A model generated the notes under the pieces. The model was not told where the DNA came from, ran no database searches, and saw nothing but the letters and a program-made list of their open reading frames with translations. From the NCBI RefSeq assembly GCF_051401765.1, contig NC_135071.1:19880961-19944960 (forward strand): DNA of 64,000 nt. Reading direction: 5' to 3'. Source of the stretch: Calliopsis andreniformis. Taxonomy: Eukaryota; Arthropoda; Insecta; Hymenoptera; Andrenidae. The position numbers were made by a program, and so were the translations under genes. How positions within the stretch are numbered: the stretch's first letter is position 1; the number at the start of each line of letters is the position of its first letter. This document shows positions 50,001-61,665 of this stretch, in pieces.

Positions 50001-53000
50001 AAATCGCGAAACCTTTCGTTCGATATTCACGCGATAAACGTTCCACTTTCGCGTGTACTCTTTGAGGGAGAAGATACATGGATCCTATAATGTATATAGC
50101 GGGTGTCGTCGTCTCTCTCGCTCTCCTTCCTGTGTCGTGTATGTGTGTGTACGTGTGCCTCCTTTATCCCAATTGAATGAATATTTACGCATTAATTGGC
50201 ACAGTGAATACTCCAGAACAACGGCAAGCGTTCATTTCTCTAAACGACGCGATATTACAGGAATTACCGAGAACTAATACAGTCTTCTTTCACGGCAACG
50301 TTCGATTTCCTCTTTGAACTCGGAGCCGAAAGGAAATGGCATGGTACAGAGATGCCCCCGGTAATAGTTACGATTTTCATCTCGCGCTATGGTTGGCTCG
50401 TAATATTCCTATCGCTTCTTCCATTTCCTTGGCGCGAATGGGTTTCTAAGGTTCAGATAGGACAGTCTCGAATGCGTACCCGAAAAACGTAAATAGGACC
50501 GGAGACCTCTGTATACGTGTACAGTGGAACCTCGATGAACCGGTTAGACTCGATCCTGAACCTTTTCTAACAATTCTAGTATTCAAATATAGAGTTCAAG
50601 TCTCTACCGATGTTCTACTGTACCCTCACTGCCATTGCGTAGCGAATAAACGTATTTCTGGATAAAAAAGAGACTGGGAATAATCGAGACCCGATTAATC
50701 GAGGTTCTACTGCATCTCGTACGACTAGCGGTGAGAGTTTTTCGAGTGGTTGACCTAGCTCTAATCGAGTAGTACAAAAAGTACTGCGATGCCTTGGAAA
50801 TTGTCCGGGATTTTGCCTTTGAAACTGAACATCTTATCTCAACCAGTTCTTGGAACTAGCGAGTCTCCTTCGTATCTAAAATATACAAGAATACACCTAA
50901 GGCCTGTTCCACAGCTGAGAACGTTTATTTCAATAAACTACTGAAAAAAACCACACTCTGAATTTCCTAGAAGATCTGCCACTCCTACAAACTGACCAGA
51001 TATCTTCCCTCGATCAATTTCCAAAGCAATACTGTACACAGAATTTGCGCTGGTAACCCGTACTTCCTCGATACAAAAATCCTCGTAGCGCCGTAACCCT
51101 TCTATTAAATGATAATGTTATAATTATTAAGAGCCGTGCTTCTAATATTACGTATGGTATATATTTATATATGTATATATAAAAGGATAAATGCACCGTA
51201 AGCTAAAAAATAATAAAGAACATGGCACGTAGTGCCAAGTATTAAGTGTCTCTCGAGAAGTCACAACCGTGCTCTTGGATCATAGATCTTGATCGTTCTC
51301 GATTATCACCATCGGTTCTTGCCGATGCTCTCAGAGCATGCACACGCAATTAGCGCTCTCTCCCTCCCTCTCACTCCCTCTCTCTCGCTCTTTCTCTTTC
51401 TCTCCTCTTATAACCGTTTTTTACACGCACACACACGCATAAATATATATATATATTTTTATATTTATATATATATATATTCGATCGATAGTTTCGTATT
51501 TTAAGTTAATTTAAAGACAACTAACAGCAGCACAGTATAGTCCGGTACTGACCTATAACCATATTTTTACGGACGGATGGATTCCGGGAGGTTCACACGA
51601 TATTTTCTCCATTATCGACCCGTCTATATACTTATTTCGCTCTCTCTCTCGCTCTCTCGCTCTCTCTCGTTGTCTGGTCGCATTTGTCTCGTTAGGTTCA
51701 GTACTTATACACCGTCTACGACTCTTATTCCATACAAAAATAATTACCGTTATATATATAGCGTCTGTAACCATATGCGTACGTTACATATATAACACCT
51801 TCCTTTATTATGTATATATAGCTATTTTTTTCTCCAAGTACTCTTTCGTTAAGTTAATCGCAAGACCATTCGCTTCGCAATACTCAGCGGTATGTCATCG
51901 TTTCGACTGAACGGAAAAAGAGTAATGAAAATAAAGGAAAAAAGATCGACATAATCACGGTCTAAAACAGGAACTTACAGCGTATGAAGAACTCAATCAC
52001 AAATTAACACGGTCTCTTCTATATCAATCTAATTTCTAGTAGGAACTTGGTCATAGAAAAATTGTCGAGCGATTAGAGGCTACTGGCGCCATCTATCGTT
52101 GTATATCTTATACTTTTTCGTATTTCGGGAACCGATCGTAAGATAACTCCAATGCAGATCTGGCAAATTTGATTCGACTTGATTCGATTTGCAAATGCGT
52201 TGCATGGTTTCGAATATAATACATTTATGTGCAGCTTTCTGTGAAGGCACTAGCAAAAAAGATAGCAAGTTAATAATATACACGCGAGATATTGCGATGT
52301 CAATGGTTGCGTGAATAGATAGATGGTACGCAAACTTGTTGCTATCGAATAGCGAATTGTGAGCAAATAATGGAGGGACTCGATCAGAGTTCGGCTGATT
52401 TGATCACCTCATTACAGAGTTTATAAATCGATCGAAATGAATCCTACTCGAGTGGTTAGGCAAGCATGATTAATGAACACGTTTGTTGACATGACAAGGA
52501 GACATCTAAGAGGGGAAAAAAAAGATAAATAAATAATCACACAACTCGAAATCACTTTCGTTTGACTATACGCCACGGAAATCTCGTTCGATCAACACCG
52601 TTTTGCAGTTATTGTTTTGTCATGAACTTACATAACCTATCTTTTTCTAACCTAATACTGCTCAGACACCTAACTCTATAATGGGATGAAAAATAAGCCA
52701 CACAGTCGCTAGCTGGCAATCCAGCGGTGCAATTAGAAATAAAAGAGATTGATGAGACAAATGAAAATTAGATGAAAGAAAAAATAAACAAAAGAGAGGA
52801 CAGAGAAAAAAATTAGAAATCGATTAACAATTATGCGATTGATAATCACAGTAGTTCGTGTTTTTCAGGCACCTTTGCTTACAAGCTAATGTTCAAATAA
52901 ATATAAATAACAGACGTTGACGATGACAAGAGTCGATAAAAAAAAAGGACATCGTAATATCGATAATAAAGTGTATAGAAATAATCGTATGTATATATAT

Positions 53001-56000
53001 ATATATTAAAAAAAAAAAAAAAATGAAAAGAATAATAAAATCCTAGTCTGCAACCTTGTGAGTATTTAGCAAAGCATATATATGCAGATATATATATACT
53101 TTTAAAATTGATATAGTGTATGCTGCGCGGGCGCATATAGTTATGATAATTTGAGTATCATAGTTGTTTTTTTCGTAGTAATAGCGTAATGAGCGCTTAA
53201 ATGCTAACACCTAATCGATTACGACGTTAAAACTCGACGTTTTGCGTATGATCCTCTTTTCCACATTGCGTGATTAACCGGGAAATCTACGGCATCTATG
53301 AACTTGGGGCTGGATCCAAGGCGACTTGTGACTTTTTAAAAAAACTGTCGGAAATGAACAGAAGGCGCACGTGCGAGATTACTGATTATACTTTCTTTGA
53401 TTCAGAATTCCTACTCACAATTCGAAATGTAAAAAAAAAAAAAGGAGAAATAAAGTAGTACCGTTTGTGCGCGGACGGTTAAAGGATTCAATTATATTAC
53501 ATGTATAAAGTATCCCATAAAGCGACTGGTATTCAAATAAATAAGAGATGATGGGGTCAAAAATAAAATGGCTTTTAATTTGAACTACATGGAACACATA
53601 ATTTCTTATTAATTTGCTAGTAATTTTTAACCATGTATTTTTATATTGTAATAACATTTTTTTCTCGAAATATGAAGGATTTGTATTGGGTAGTCATTTT
53701 TTTCTCGACTCGAAAATCTCTTCATTATTCTACATAGTACACTTTATGGAATACCTAGCATACTATCATACCAGAGTTACTTCATACTCTTTATTTGGAT
53801 AAAAAGTGAGTAGAAAAGTCAATGAATGAACATACTTTTTATAGATATTATTTTTCTCCCAAGACTGGTTTTTTAATGCAAAAAATGTGTTCTACGAATT
53901 TTTGAATTATTAACGTATATCTATATTTAATATTAAATGTTTAAAAAATCTCATGATTTTTATACCCACTTTATATCTGTATCATTAACTGTATTGTTAG
54001 TATGATAATAAGTTAGACACTATACGAGCCAAACAATTATGACGATATTAGATGCGAGTAGGTAATCTAAATTAAATTTCCCAAAAAGCCTATATGATTA
54101 AAGAGGGCACTTTGAATTCTGGTAAAATATTGGTAACTTTAAATAAGCATTAACCAGGTTGATTGGAGTAAGCTTTAGGATAAGATTTCTAAATGTAATA
54201 ACACCCAAATTATTTTAATGGAATAAATAACTAACTGTCTCACGGACAAAAGCACCTGAATCTGTTAATTGCTGAATAATTAGAAGAAAGATAATTTACG
54301 ATATGAACTTATATGCTTTAATGTGAGTTTTATCAATTTTTAAATTGTCAATTTTGTATAAGTACTGCTGTTTCTATAAAATGTTCATACAATTGCCTAT
54401 TAAAATAAAGTATAATTGATATATCACTAAATTAATGATTACATATAAGTCCATACTAACACGTCGAGTAACTGTCATAGGGAATTATTAAAGAACCTAC
54501 TAATACTTACATTTTCTCCAGGACCTCCAAAACCACCCAGATTATAGTCACCCATTCCACTTCCACTGTCTTCCCGTGGTGTTCCAGGACCACCATTAGC
54601 TGGACTGTTTTTCATTCCATCAAGACCATCACCATTTAAAACAGGACCCATTGTGTTCGGTCCCATAGGACCCATTGGACCACCTTCTGGTCCGCCACTC
54701 ATTGGAAAGTCCTGATACAAAATTAATTGATTTATCAATAACACTGTAAACTCTGTGCTTCGATAAATGAAAATAAATGCTAGGTATCAATAGATAAAGT
54801 AAAATATGTTGTACTTACACCAGGCATGTTTCCTCCAGGTACAGGTTTCATCATGGTATACATATTTTCGCCACCACTATTACTACTATCTTGTGGGCTG
54901 GGCATGATTGGTGTACCTGGACCAGGTGGACCTGTTGAACCAGGTGGACCTCCATAATTACCAGGCGATGACGATGAATAATTCATTGGCTAAAAATAAA
55001 TCAAATATACGTTTTCTTCAAATTTGAAATGTTATTTATTATACGTTATAGGGAGTTAGCTTAGTTGTAGTCTACTTAGTTGAATCAATAGTTATTTGCT
55101 TACCGTGGATGTGTTAGGTTGCCACTGCTGTCTCCCACCTGGACCAGCCATACTCATTGGTGGCATCCCAGGACCTCCTGGCCCTCCTGGACCTAAACTA
55201 CTGTTAGGAGGTGGTCCTCTTATACCTGGCCCGTAACTTCCTGGTCCCATCGGACCCATTCCAGGTCCTCTCGGAGGATTCATCCGTGGGTTCATAGGAT
55301 TCATACCTGGAGGAGCTAGTAACAAAAACAATCTTTGATATATTTGCTTCTAAATACACGAATATTAATACTGTTCTAATTTCATGTTAATACTAAATAC
55401 TAATCGTGAATTTTCGGACTAAAGGCAAATCATGTGAATTTAAGAATTATTCAGCATTAGAACCAAGTATCGTAATTTTACCCTTTCTCGTTTTGAGACA
55501 TGAATACGAAGATCATGCTTTGCCGAAGTCGGGTAACGTAGTAAGCGAGTGGATGGCATGCTAATTTGTAATTGCGGCTACACAAATTAATGAAGTAATT
55601 AAGCTCATGCAAAGGATGAAAATAGCGACTACTGAATAACTTTTGCAAGTTGTTGAGCTTCAAAATCAGTAATGAAGAGAGAGAAGTGCGATATGTGCCA
55701 AATACGTAACAAACAAGACAATCATTCAGCTGATACATATTTAAATAAAATGATCACACTACGGTACAGCAATATGTGCATCGAATTAATTCAATGTAAA
55801 ATAGATCGTTTATACAAAATGTTTCGATTAAAAGTCATCATTTTTTACGTTTTTCATCATATACATATATTGATTAATAATTAATAATTTTCAAATGAGT
55901 TTTAAATCTGAAGCATTTCAGTGTTTATGTGTTTAGTTGACATTGCACTTGGGTGACAATAATTCATAATTGTAATTAAAAATTGAGTAACTTTGTTAGC

Positions 56001-59000
56001 TACAATGTGGTTATTAAAAATAACATTATTTACGCCTCCTACATAATACTTTGCAACTTTTGTTTGAAGTATGTATTGATTATTTATATAAATGAATTCA
56101 GGCATGAATTACTTTTTCTAAATAAAGCTGAATTCATTTTATGACATTTAATGAATGGTATCTGGCATACTGGATGCAAGATCGGGTGAGCAAGTATTTT
56201 GCAAAGAAACAAAGCTAGTGCAATTATTGATGAAAGTGAAAAACAAAAACTTCAAAACGAGCAGGAGAAAAAATAAAAGTTAGGCTTGACTAAGTCATGT
56301 GAGTGTGATTTGGTTGCTGGGTTGCTTCCTACCTTGCCACCCTACAAATTCTCCAGCTTCGCCTGAGGAACACAAGAGCACACATTAGTACGGCAGGTAG
56401 GTAAGGTCAGGTTGATGGCGGTAAGGTCTAGTTACTTTGCGGTCGCATAGTAAATATTGTTGTAAATACATTTTGACTGTGAAAATAGACCATTATGACG
56501 AATACTGAAAAAATTGTATATACAAACACTAATTTCAAAATCGACCTCTAATTTTCAAGGTTGAAAATCGTATTTGTGTTAGTTTCTCCGCTAACATGCT
56601 CATTCGTAAAATAGAATAATTAGATAAAATAAATATTTCAATGTTTTATATCATAGCTAACAGCACAATATTTTCAGAAACAAAATACTGTCCAATCATA
56701 AAGTATTATAAAAACTCAACAATGCCTCTCGTGTACAGTATATTTTTTAAATTATAAAATTACTTGGACACATAATTTTTGAACGCCGAAATCTATTCTA
56801 ATATACGAAAGATAGTAGAAGTGTGTATTTATGTACTACATTATGTAAAGATTGAACTATAAATTATAATTGTTTAATTAAAAAAAACTACACCACTGCA
56901 TGTAACTAGACAATTCAAAAACCAATCCACTCCACATCACAGCAATCCAATCCACTTTTAATAATTACTGATTTATTTATTGCTGTGTGGTTTTTGGTAT
57001 GCATGCGTCTATGCCATTCTCCTCTCGCAATTATTGTCAATGCCAGAAAAAAAATCAATGTGAATCTAGCATATAAATGAACTCTTACCTTGCCTAGTTG
57101 GATCCATACTATTTGGCATCATTGGTTGTCCGGGTGGCTGAACAAAAAAAAAAAGACTTGTAAACAAATATTCGGAAGTTATTTTTACGTGTACATAATA
57201 ATTATACGTACTCCATTAAACTCATTTGCCATTTGTGGCATACGTACTCCAGGTCGTGGTCCAGGGGGATACCGAGGACCCATAAACTGCAACAAGTTAA
57301 AAATTTTCACAATTAAGTAATCACTTAAAACACTGCTGTATAAAAAAACTCCAAAATTATAAATCACAGCCATTGTACGCCACAAAACTGACACAACAGG
57401 CAATTGCAATAAGCAATTAATCACACGTTAGGCTATATATTTATACTTCGATGAAAATCATCATAGTGCACATTATGTATATGACATATTAATGCACAAA
57501 TCAGATTATAGATAATAAGGGTTCATACTCAATAAAGAAAGGGTTGCAGTGTTCTGAAATAAAAGGTACTTTTACTTCAAAATCTTACCTTAAGAATACA
57601 TGATAATTAACTTCTTAAACTATATGGTAATTGCATTTTCTTACCTTACATAACAATTTTGACAGGACTATTCTGCATTTACTAAAACTAGATATGCACA
57701 ATAGCCGTAAATTTTATTTGATAATACTATAATCAAATACTTTTTTATTTTTAAACAGTGTTGATGTATTGTGTACAAGAAATCTATTAAAGCATAAATA
57801 GCTTGTGCTGCAAAGAAACATTATATGTCGCATCCATTGAAGCATCCTCAAATGAATCCTATTTAAATGTTTCGTTAAAGATTTACAAGAACATAGGCCG
57901 AAGATTATAGAGTAGAAGTATGTTTGATAGGGACGAAGCAAATTCGAGCAAACAGTCATAGGTACACAATGATATGGTATAATGAAAGTGGATTGAGTGA
58001 TTTTCCATGAGTGACAGTGTATGTGTCGAATGAGGCTTACCTGAGTGGACATCATCTGCGAGTGTGGGGGCGGGGGTGGCTGGGGGTGCTGGGGGGATGG
58101 CTGTGATGAGGGGTGTGTGGGCGGAGATGGTCGCATTGTCGAGTTGTTCTGCAACAAGCAACGCAAACGACAGACATGTAGCAACACTGCGATCCAGGCA
58201 ACAGCTAGACTAGAAGGCTCGGGTATGATTGTGTTAATACTATGTTGGTCAGCACCTTAAAAATCTAGAAGTTATAATTACGAAAATGAAATTTTTACAA
58301 TATTATACGGAAGTTTTTAATAAAAACGATACCGTTGCAACTTATGCAGTTGAAACGATACTGTTTCGTAATTACGACTTTATATATGAAATGTGGTACT
58401 GTTTGATGACATTTCACTTCACTTTAAAACAAAAATTTTACAATATAATTTATATCTTTCACTTTATACAGATATTTCAAAGTAAAACTGCATTAATAGT
58501 ATGTTTTGTCAGCTTTTCTATTCTCTTATTGTACCCTATTATTAAGTCTATACAAGTAGTATCTACAAAAAATTGTGGTTTGCTTGTATTGGATACTAGG
58601 CTACTGTCTAAGCAGGCTTTCATATTAAACATATTAGATGTTTTAAGAAATGCAACCTTAGCTGACATTCACCACTTTTTTAGCACATGATATTTATGTT
58701 CATAAGAATCATTGCATTTTAAATATTACACGTACGAAATTAGATTACTCTGAATATTAGTACATGCTTCCATTTTAATACTTTTAATTCAAGATAGTAA
58801 CATTCATTACAGGTCTATTAATCAAAATGTTAAATTATGAAAGTAGATTAAATTTCTTAAAAAGAAAAAAAAATATGCGAATGTTATTATAATTCAACCA
58901 ATAATGCAACTCATAATCTATTGATTCAAGAGATTTTTTTAAGGTTTTTGCATGAAAATTAAGTCAGCACAAGGTAGAATGCTATTGATTGTATACCTAC

Positions 59001-61665
59001 TATATAAAATTGTTAGAACTAACACTATTTTCTAACATCTATACAAGTCTTTCCTGCTATATTTTGGAAACCTGACTTATGCAAAGAGGAGATCAGAGAA
59101 TAAAAATGATAGAGGAACGCACATACAAGTGTTAGATACATAGCAGAGAGAAAGTAAGTACACAGATACAGTGTAGACAAGCATGACAATGAGATCCTTA
59201 TTTAATGTACACTTGTTTCAAAACTGATATACTTTGATTATGTGTACATTTCATATTCATTAGATATAATCACTAGAGAGTGTAATATTATGTTATTACA
59301 TATTATTTTGACTGTTTTTTTTGTTACATTTTAACGGCGATCATGTTTTTTGTAACTATAGTCATTAAATATGATCCATGTAGTGCATTTATGTAATTCA
59401 GCTTCATGGGTACACAAAAACATAAAAGAACTATTTCCAGCTTAAAGAATTCGTGAGAATATTTCGATTTTTATATCTAATCTGTTTCGTTATTTAACAC
59501 ATATCAAGCGTATTGTCGTAAAAAAATATTACAAGCTTTGAATCAAGTGTAGAGTTGCAATGGATGAAGAGTTGTAACTAGACATAACAATGATAACAAA
59601 TATTTGTACATGTTATGTATATACATATACTTATGAACACTATTTAGTAATATGTGTATCTATATACAGTCAATATATTTTCTTCATTTGCTCTAGACTT
59701 GAAATAATAAAATGTATCTACTAATTATACTATTAAAATTTGTATTCAGTTTAGACATGAATGTAATATGTTAATTCACTTATATATTTAAAAAATGCTC
59801 ACTATGAATTCAAAGTATTTGCTTCTTTCCTCACTTCCCTCTTTATGTAATTGTATACATGTATTAATATATGCACATAATATACAAAACAAACAGCAGA
59901 ATTTTCTTCAGAAATTTTTTTCTAGATTTTAATTATGTCACTTTGAAGAAGAAATATTTATTATACATATATAAAAACTTACTGGAAAGAATGCAGATGG
60001 CATAGGACCACCAGGCATACCATCATTGGGTGGCATCTGTCCTATGGGAGATGGCGCTGGACCAGCATTCTGTAATTATTATATAATTATCCAACAGTCA
60101 AATCAATAACAAACAATTAACTAAAGCAATTTATAGGCATGTTCAACTTACATGAGCAATGCCATTTACACCATAACCACTGTTCACAAAGCCCTAATAA
60201 CAAAAGAAATTTTTAATGAAAACGCATAATACTATAATTACATTCATACAATAATGCAAATATATACTAACATAGTCATGGAAAGCTTTGGCCTCACTAC
60301 TGTGTTCACAGGAATCCCGTCGTTCTGGTGCTGCAGAGTATAGGTCCCAGAATACACTGAAATATTTTATAGTAAATTATTATATCTAGTTATTTATACA
60401 TATATATAAACTAACATAACACAATGCTTACCACCACCAAGAATGTAAAAACCCAGGTGGTTCTCCAAGTGTGATATTTTTCTCCCATCGTATCTGTATC
60501 ACAAAATGACATACAATTAGAATAAATCTAAATTGTTTATACCAATAGCTCGATTTGGAGTAAGTTAAAATGATTACCTCTGATAAGAATGTCTGTGCTG
60601 CTTTTTGTGCGCCAACATGCAATAAATATTCATACACGTACAAGGCTAATCTGAAATGTTACAAGAAAAATGTATAAACTGTATGAAAACAAGAATTCAT
60701 AACATAAATCAATATTATTTTAAGAAATGTAGAAAAAATGACATGGAATAGACATATACTCATGACCCTTTTTTTTTCTTCAAATACTATAATATTTACA
60801 TATGCTACAATTCACGCGTAAACCATAACACGGTAATTGATTCCTACTCCGATGTCTACGTAATACGTTCTATTTTACATTTGCATGAATGATCGAAAAA
60901 CTATCTAAAAGTATATTCTATCGTAAAAGAAACAGTAATACGCAACGAGAATTTTTCCTACAAAGAATGAACTTCCCCATGATAATGTACGAGGAAGCAG
61001 CGCTACCTTATCGAATGTCATCGTATCAATATTTTGCGTATGTTGCTCCTTAGTTTGCAAACGATAAAAACATGGCGCCCAATCGGCCAGGCTCGAGAGA
61101 CAAGTAATTCTAGCGAGTCATAGCGTGCAAGTCGAATTCACGAGAAAGCAGGTTGCAGAAGGCTGTCAGGTAAACAACTCGCCTTCGCGTTTCTCTCGAA
61201 ATAAATCCGAAGAAGCCGATCGTCGAAGCGGTTGTTCGAAAGTCGCTGGAAACTAGTCCAAAGGCTTGCTATTTCGAATCTCCTCAATCTCCCGTAAAAA
61301 TGACAAGAAGTCACGCGATAAATAGACCCATTCGTCATGTTTTCTTGCCGCGATTCATATCGACGTCTCCCGAACCGAGGGCTCCGAATTCCGGAGCGAG
61401 ACCGATCGAGAGCTCATGAATATTCTAATCAGCAATCATTTGACGAATCCGATTCACCGGTCTCAGACCGACCAATACCTGGTACGCACGCTCGGCGAAA
61501 AGAAAAGAAAGGAAAGGAGAGAAAAAAATGGAGTCACTGGTCGATCAATCGGCAAATTTTTTGTCCCCCCCTTCCTTCAAAGAGACATACAACATAAACG
61601 AATACGTACTTTTCTCTCGCCTGAGAGTCCGAAGGGACCGTGGACCCCTTCCCCTTCGCGTACAT
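47013..61665 (-). CDS. Ssdp: Single-stranded DNA-binding protein Ssdp (LDB/Chip partner)
   Basis: Fourteen coding exons on the minus strand: 61610-61665, 60578-60650, 60432-60493, 60272-60356, 60152-60193, 59983-60069, 58041-58148, 57212-57286, 57089-57137, 56333-56362, 55104-55315, 54819-54989, 54511-54711, 47013-47117 (451 aa). All junctions keep frame. The first exon encodes [19 protein letters not shown]. The LUFS/LisH domain follows (about 17-95): [20 protein letters not shown], then [20 protein letters not shown] and [20 protein letters not shown]. The rest is a Pro/Gly/Met-rich low-complexity region that activates transcription in this family ([50 protein letters not shown]). Ssdp/SSBP2-4 proteins tetramerise and stabilise LDB/Chip complexes with LIM-homeodomain factors in the nucleus. 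The distal last exon encodes a charged helix ([18 protein letters not shown]) and a stop; I assign it by phase (0/0), strand and splice sites. Reading through the preceding donor instead gives a short tail [11 protein letters not shown]. Confidence 0.93.
48536..48986. mobile_element. Diverged MITE with internal ~33-bp array
   Basis: It opens tctacaggctgttcaatgac and closes ttgtcgaacacctcgta, a degenerate version of the ACAGGGTGTTC termini at 43418-43770. Inside, a unit of about 33 bases (gtcagacacagc-gatatcagtagaataagac) repeats three to four times at about 48735-48860. The neighbouring text (aggcgtttctgcattaattctggga) has a counterpart in the other copy. Confidence 0.7.
50522..50712. mobile_element. 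Pogo/Tigger-like MITE (191 bp)
   Basis: The left terminus CAGTGGAACCTCGATGAACC pairs with the right terminus, whose complement reads CAGTAGAACCTCGATTAATC. The left end is preceded by TA and the right end is followed by CA. A lone right-end copy (ttaatcgaggttctacagtg) lies at about 47629-47648. No transposase is encoded. Confidence 0.7.
51440..51485. repeat. (TA)n patch
   Basis: Two runs of alternating TA separated by tttttatatttat. Simple sequence. Confidence 0.8.
52084..52096 (-). promoter_or_regulatory. CTCF-like motif (minus strand ATAGATGGCGCCA)
   Basis: The minus strand reads ATAGATGGCGCCA, the same core as in the 20-kb repeat cluster, here without recognisable repeat flanks, inside the last Ssdp intron. 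Binding is not shown. Confidence 0.35.
56333..56362 (-). other. Ssdp: 30-nt in-frame microexon of Ssdp
   Basis: On the minus strand the acceptor ctcag and donor caag|gtagg enclose 30 bases that add [10 protein letters not shown]. Both flanking introns are phase 1, so inclusion or skipping leaves the frame intact. I included it in the 451-aa model; skipping gives 441 aa. Confidence 0.6.
58149..59982 (-). other. Ssdp intron with an unrecognised open frame
   Basis: A 1.8-kb AT-rich intron. A plus-strand open frame of 134 codons (58286-58690) includes a hydrophobic stretch ([18 protein letters not shown]). I recognise no family, and there is no flanking evidence for a nested gene, so I do not call it as a CDS. 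Confidence 0.35.

Larger units (their letters stand above)
47118..54510 (-). other. Last (7.4-kb) intron of Ssdp
   Basis: No further exon is recognised. The interval holds a MITE with array (48536-48986), a pogo-like MITE (50522-50712), pyrimidine-rich and CT microsatellites, an (TA)n patch (51440-51485), an A tract (53008-53022) and a GT-rich patch (49760-49800). A motif TGGCGCCATCTAT is at 52084-52096. Open frames here, such as 49144-49527 (+), show no domain and lie in low-complexity, lysine-rich text. Some of this DNA may be an alternative long 3' UTR if exon 13 reads through. Confidence 0.5.

Noticed and set aside
58286..58690. 134-codon plus-strand open frame inside an Ssdp intron
   Set aside because: Hydrophobic composition follows from the AT-rich DNA; no start context, homologue or splice evidence.
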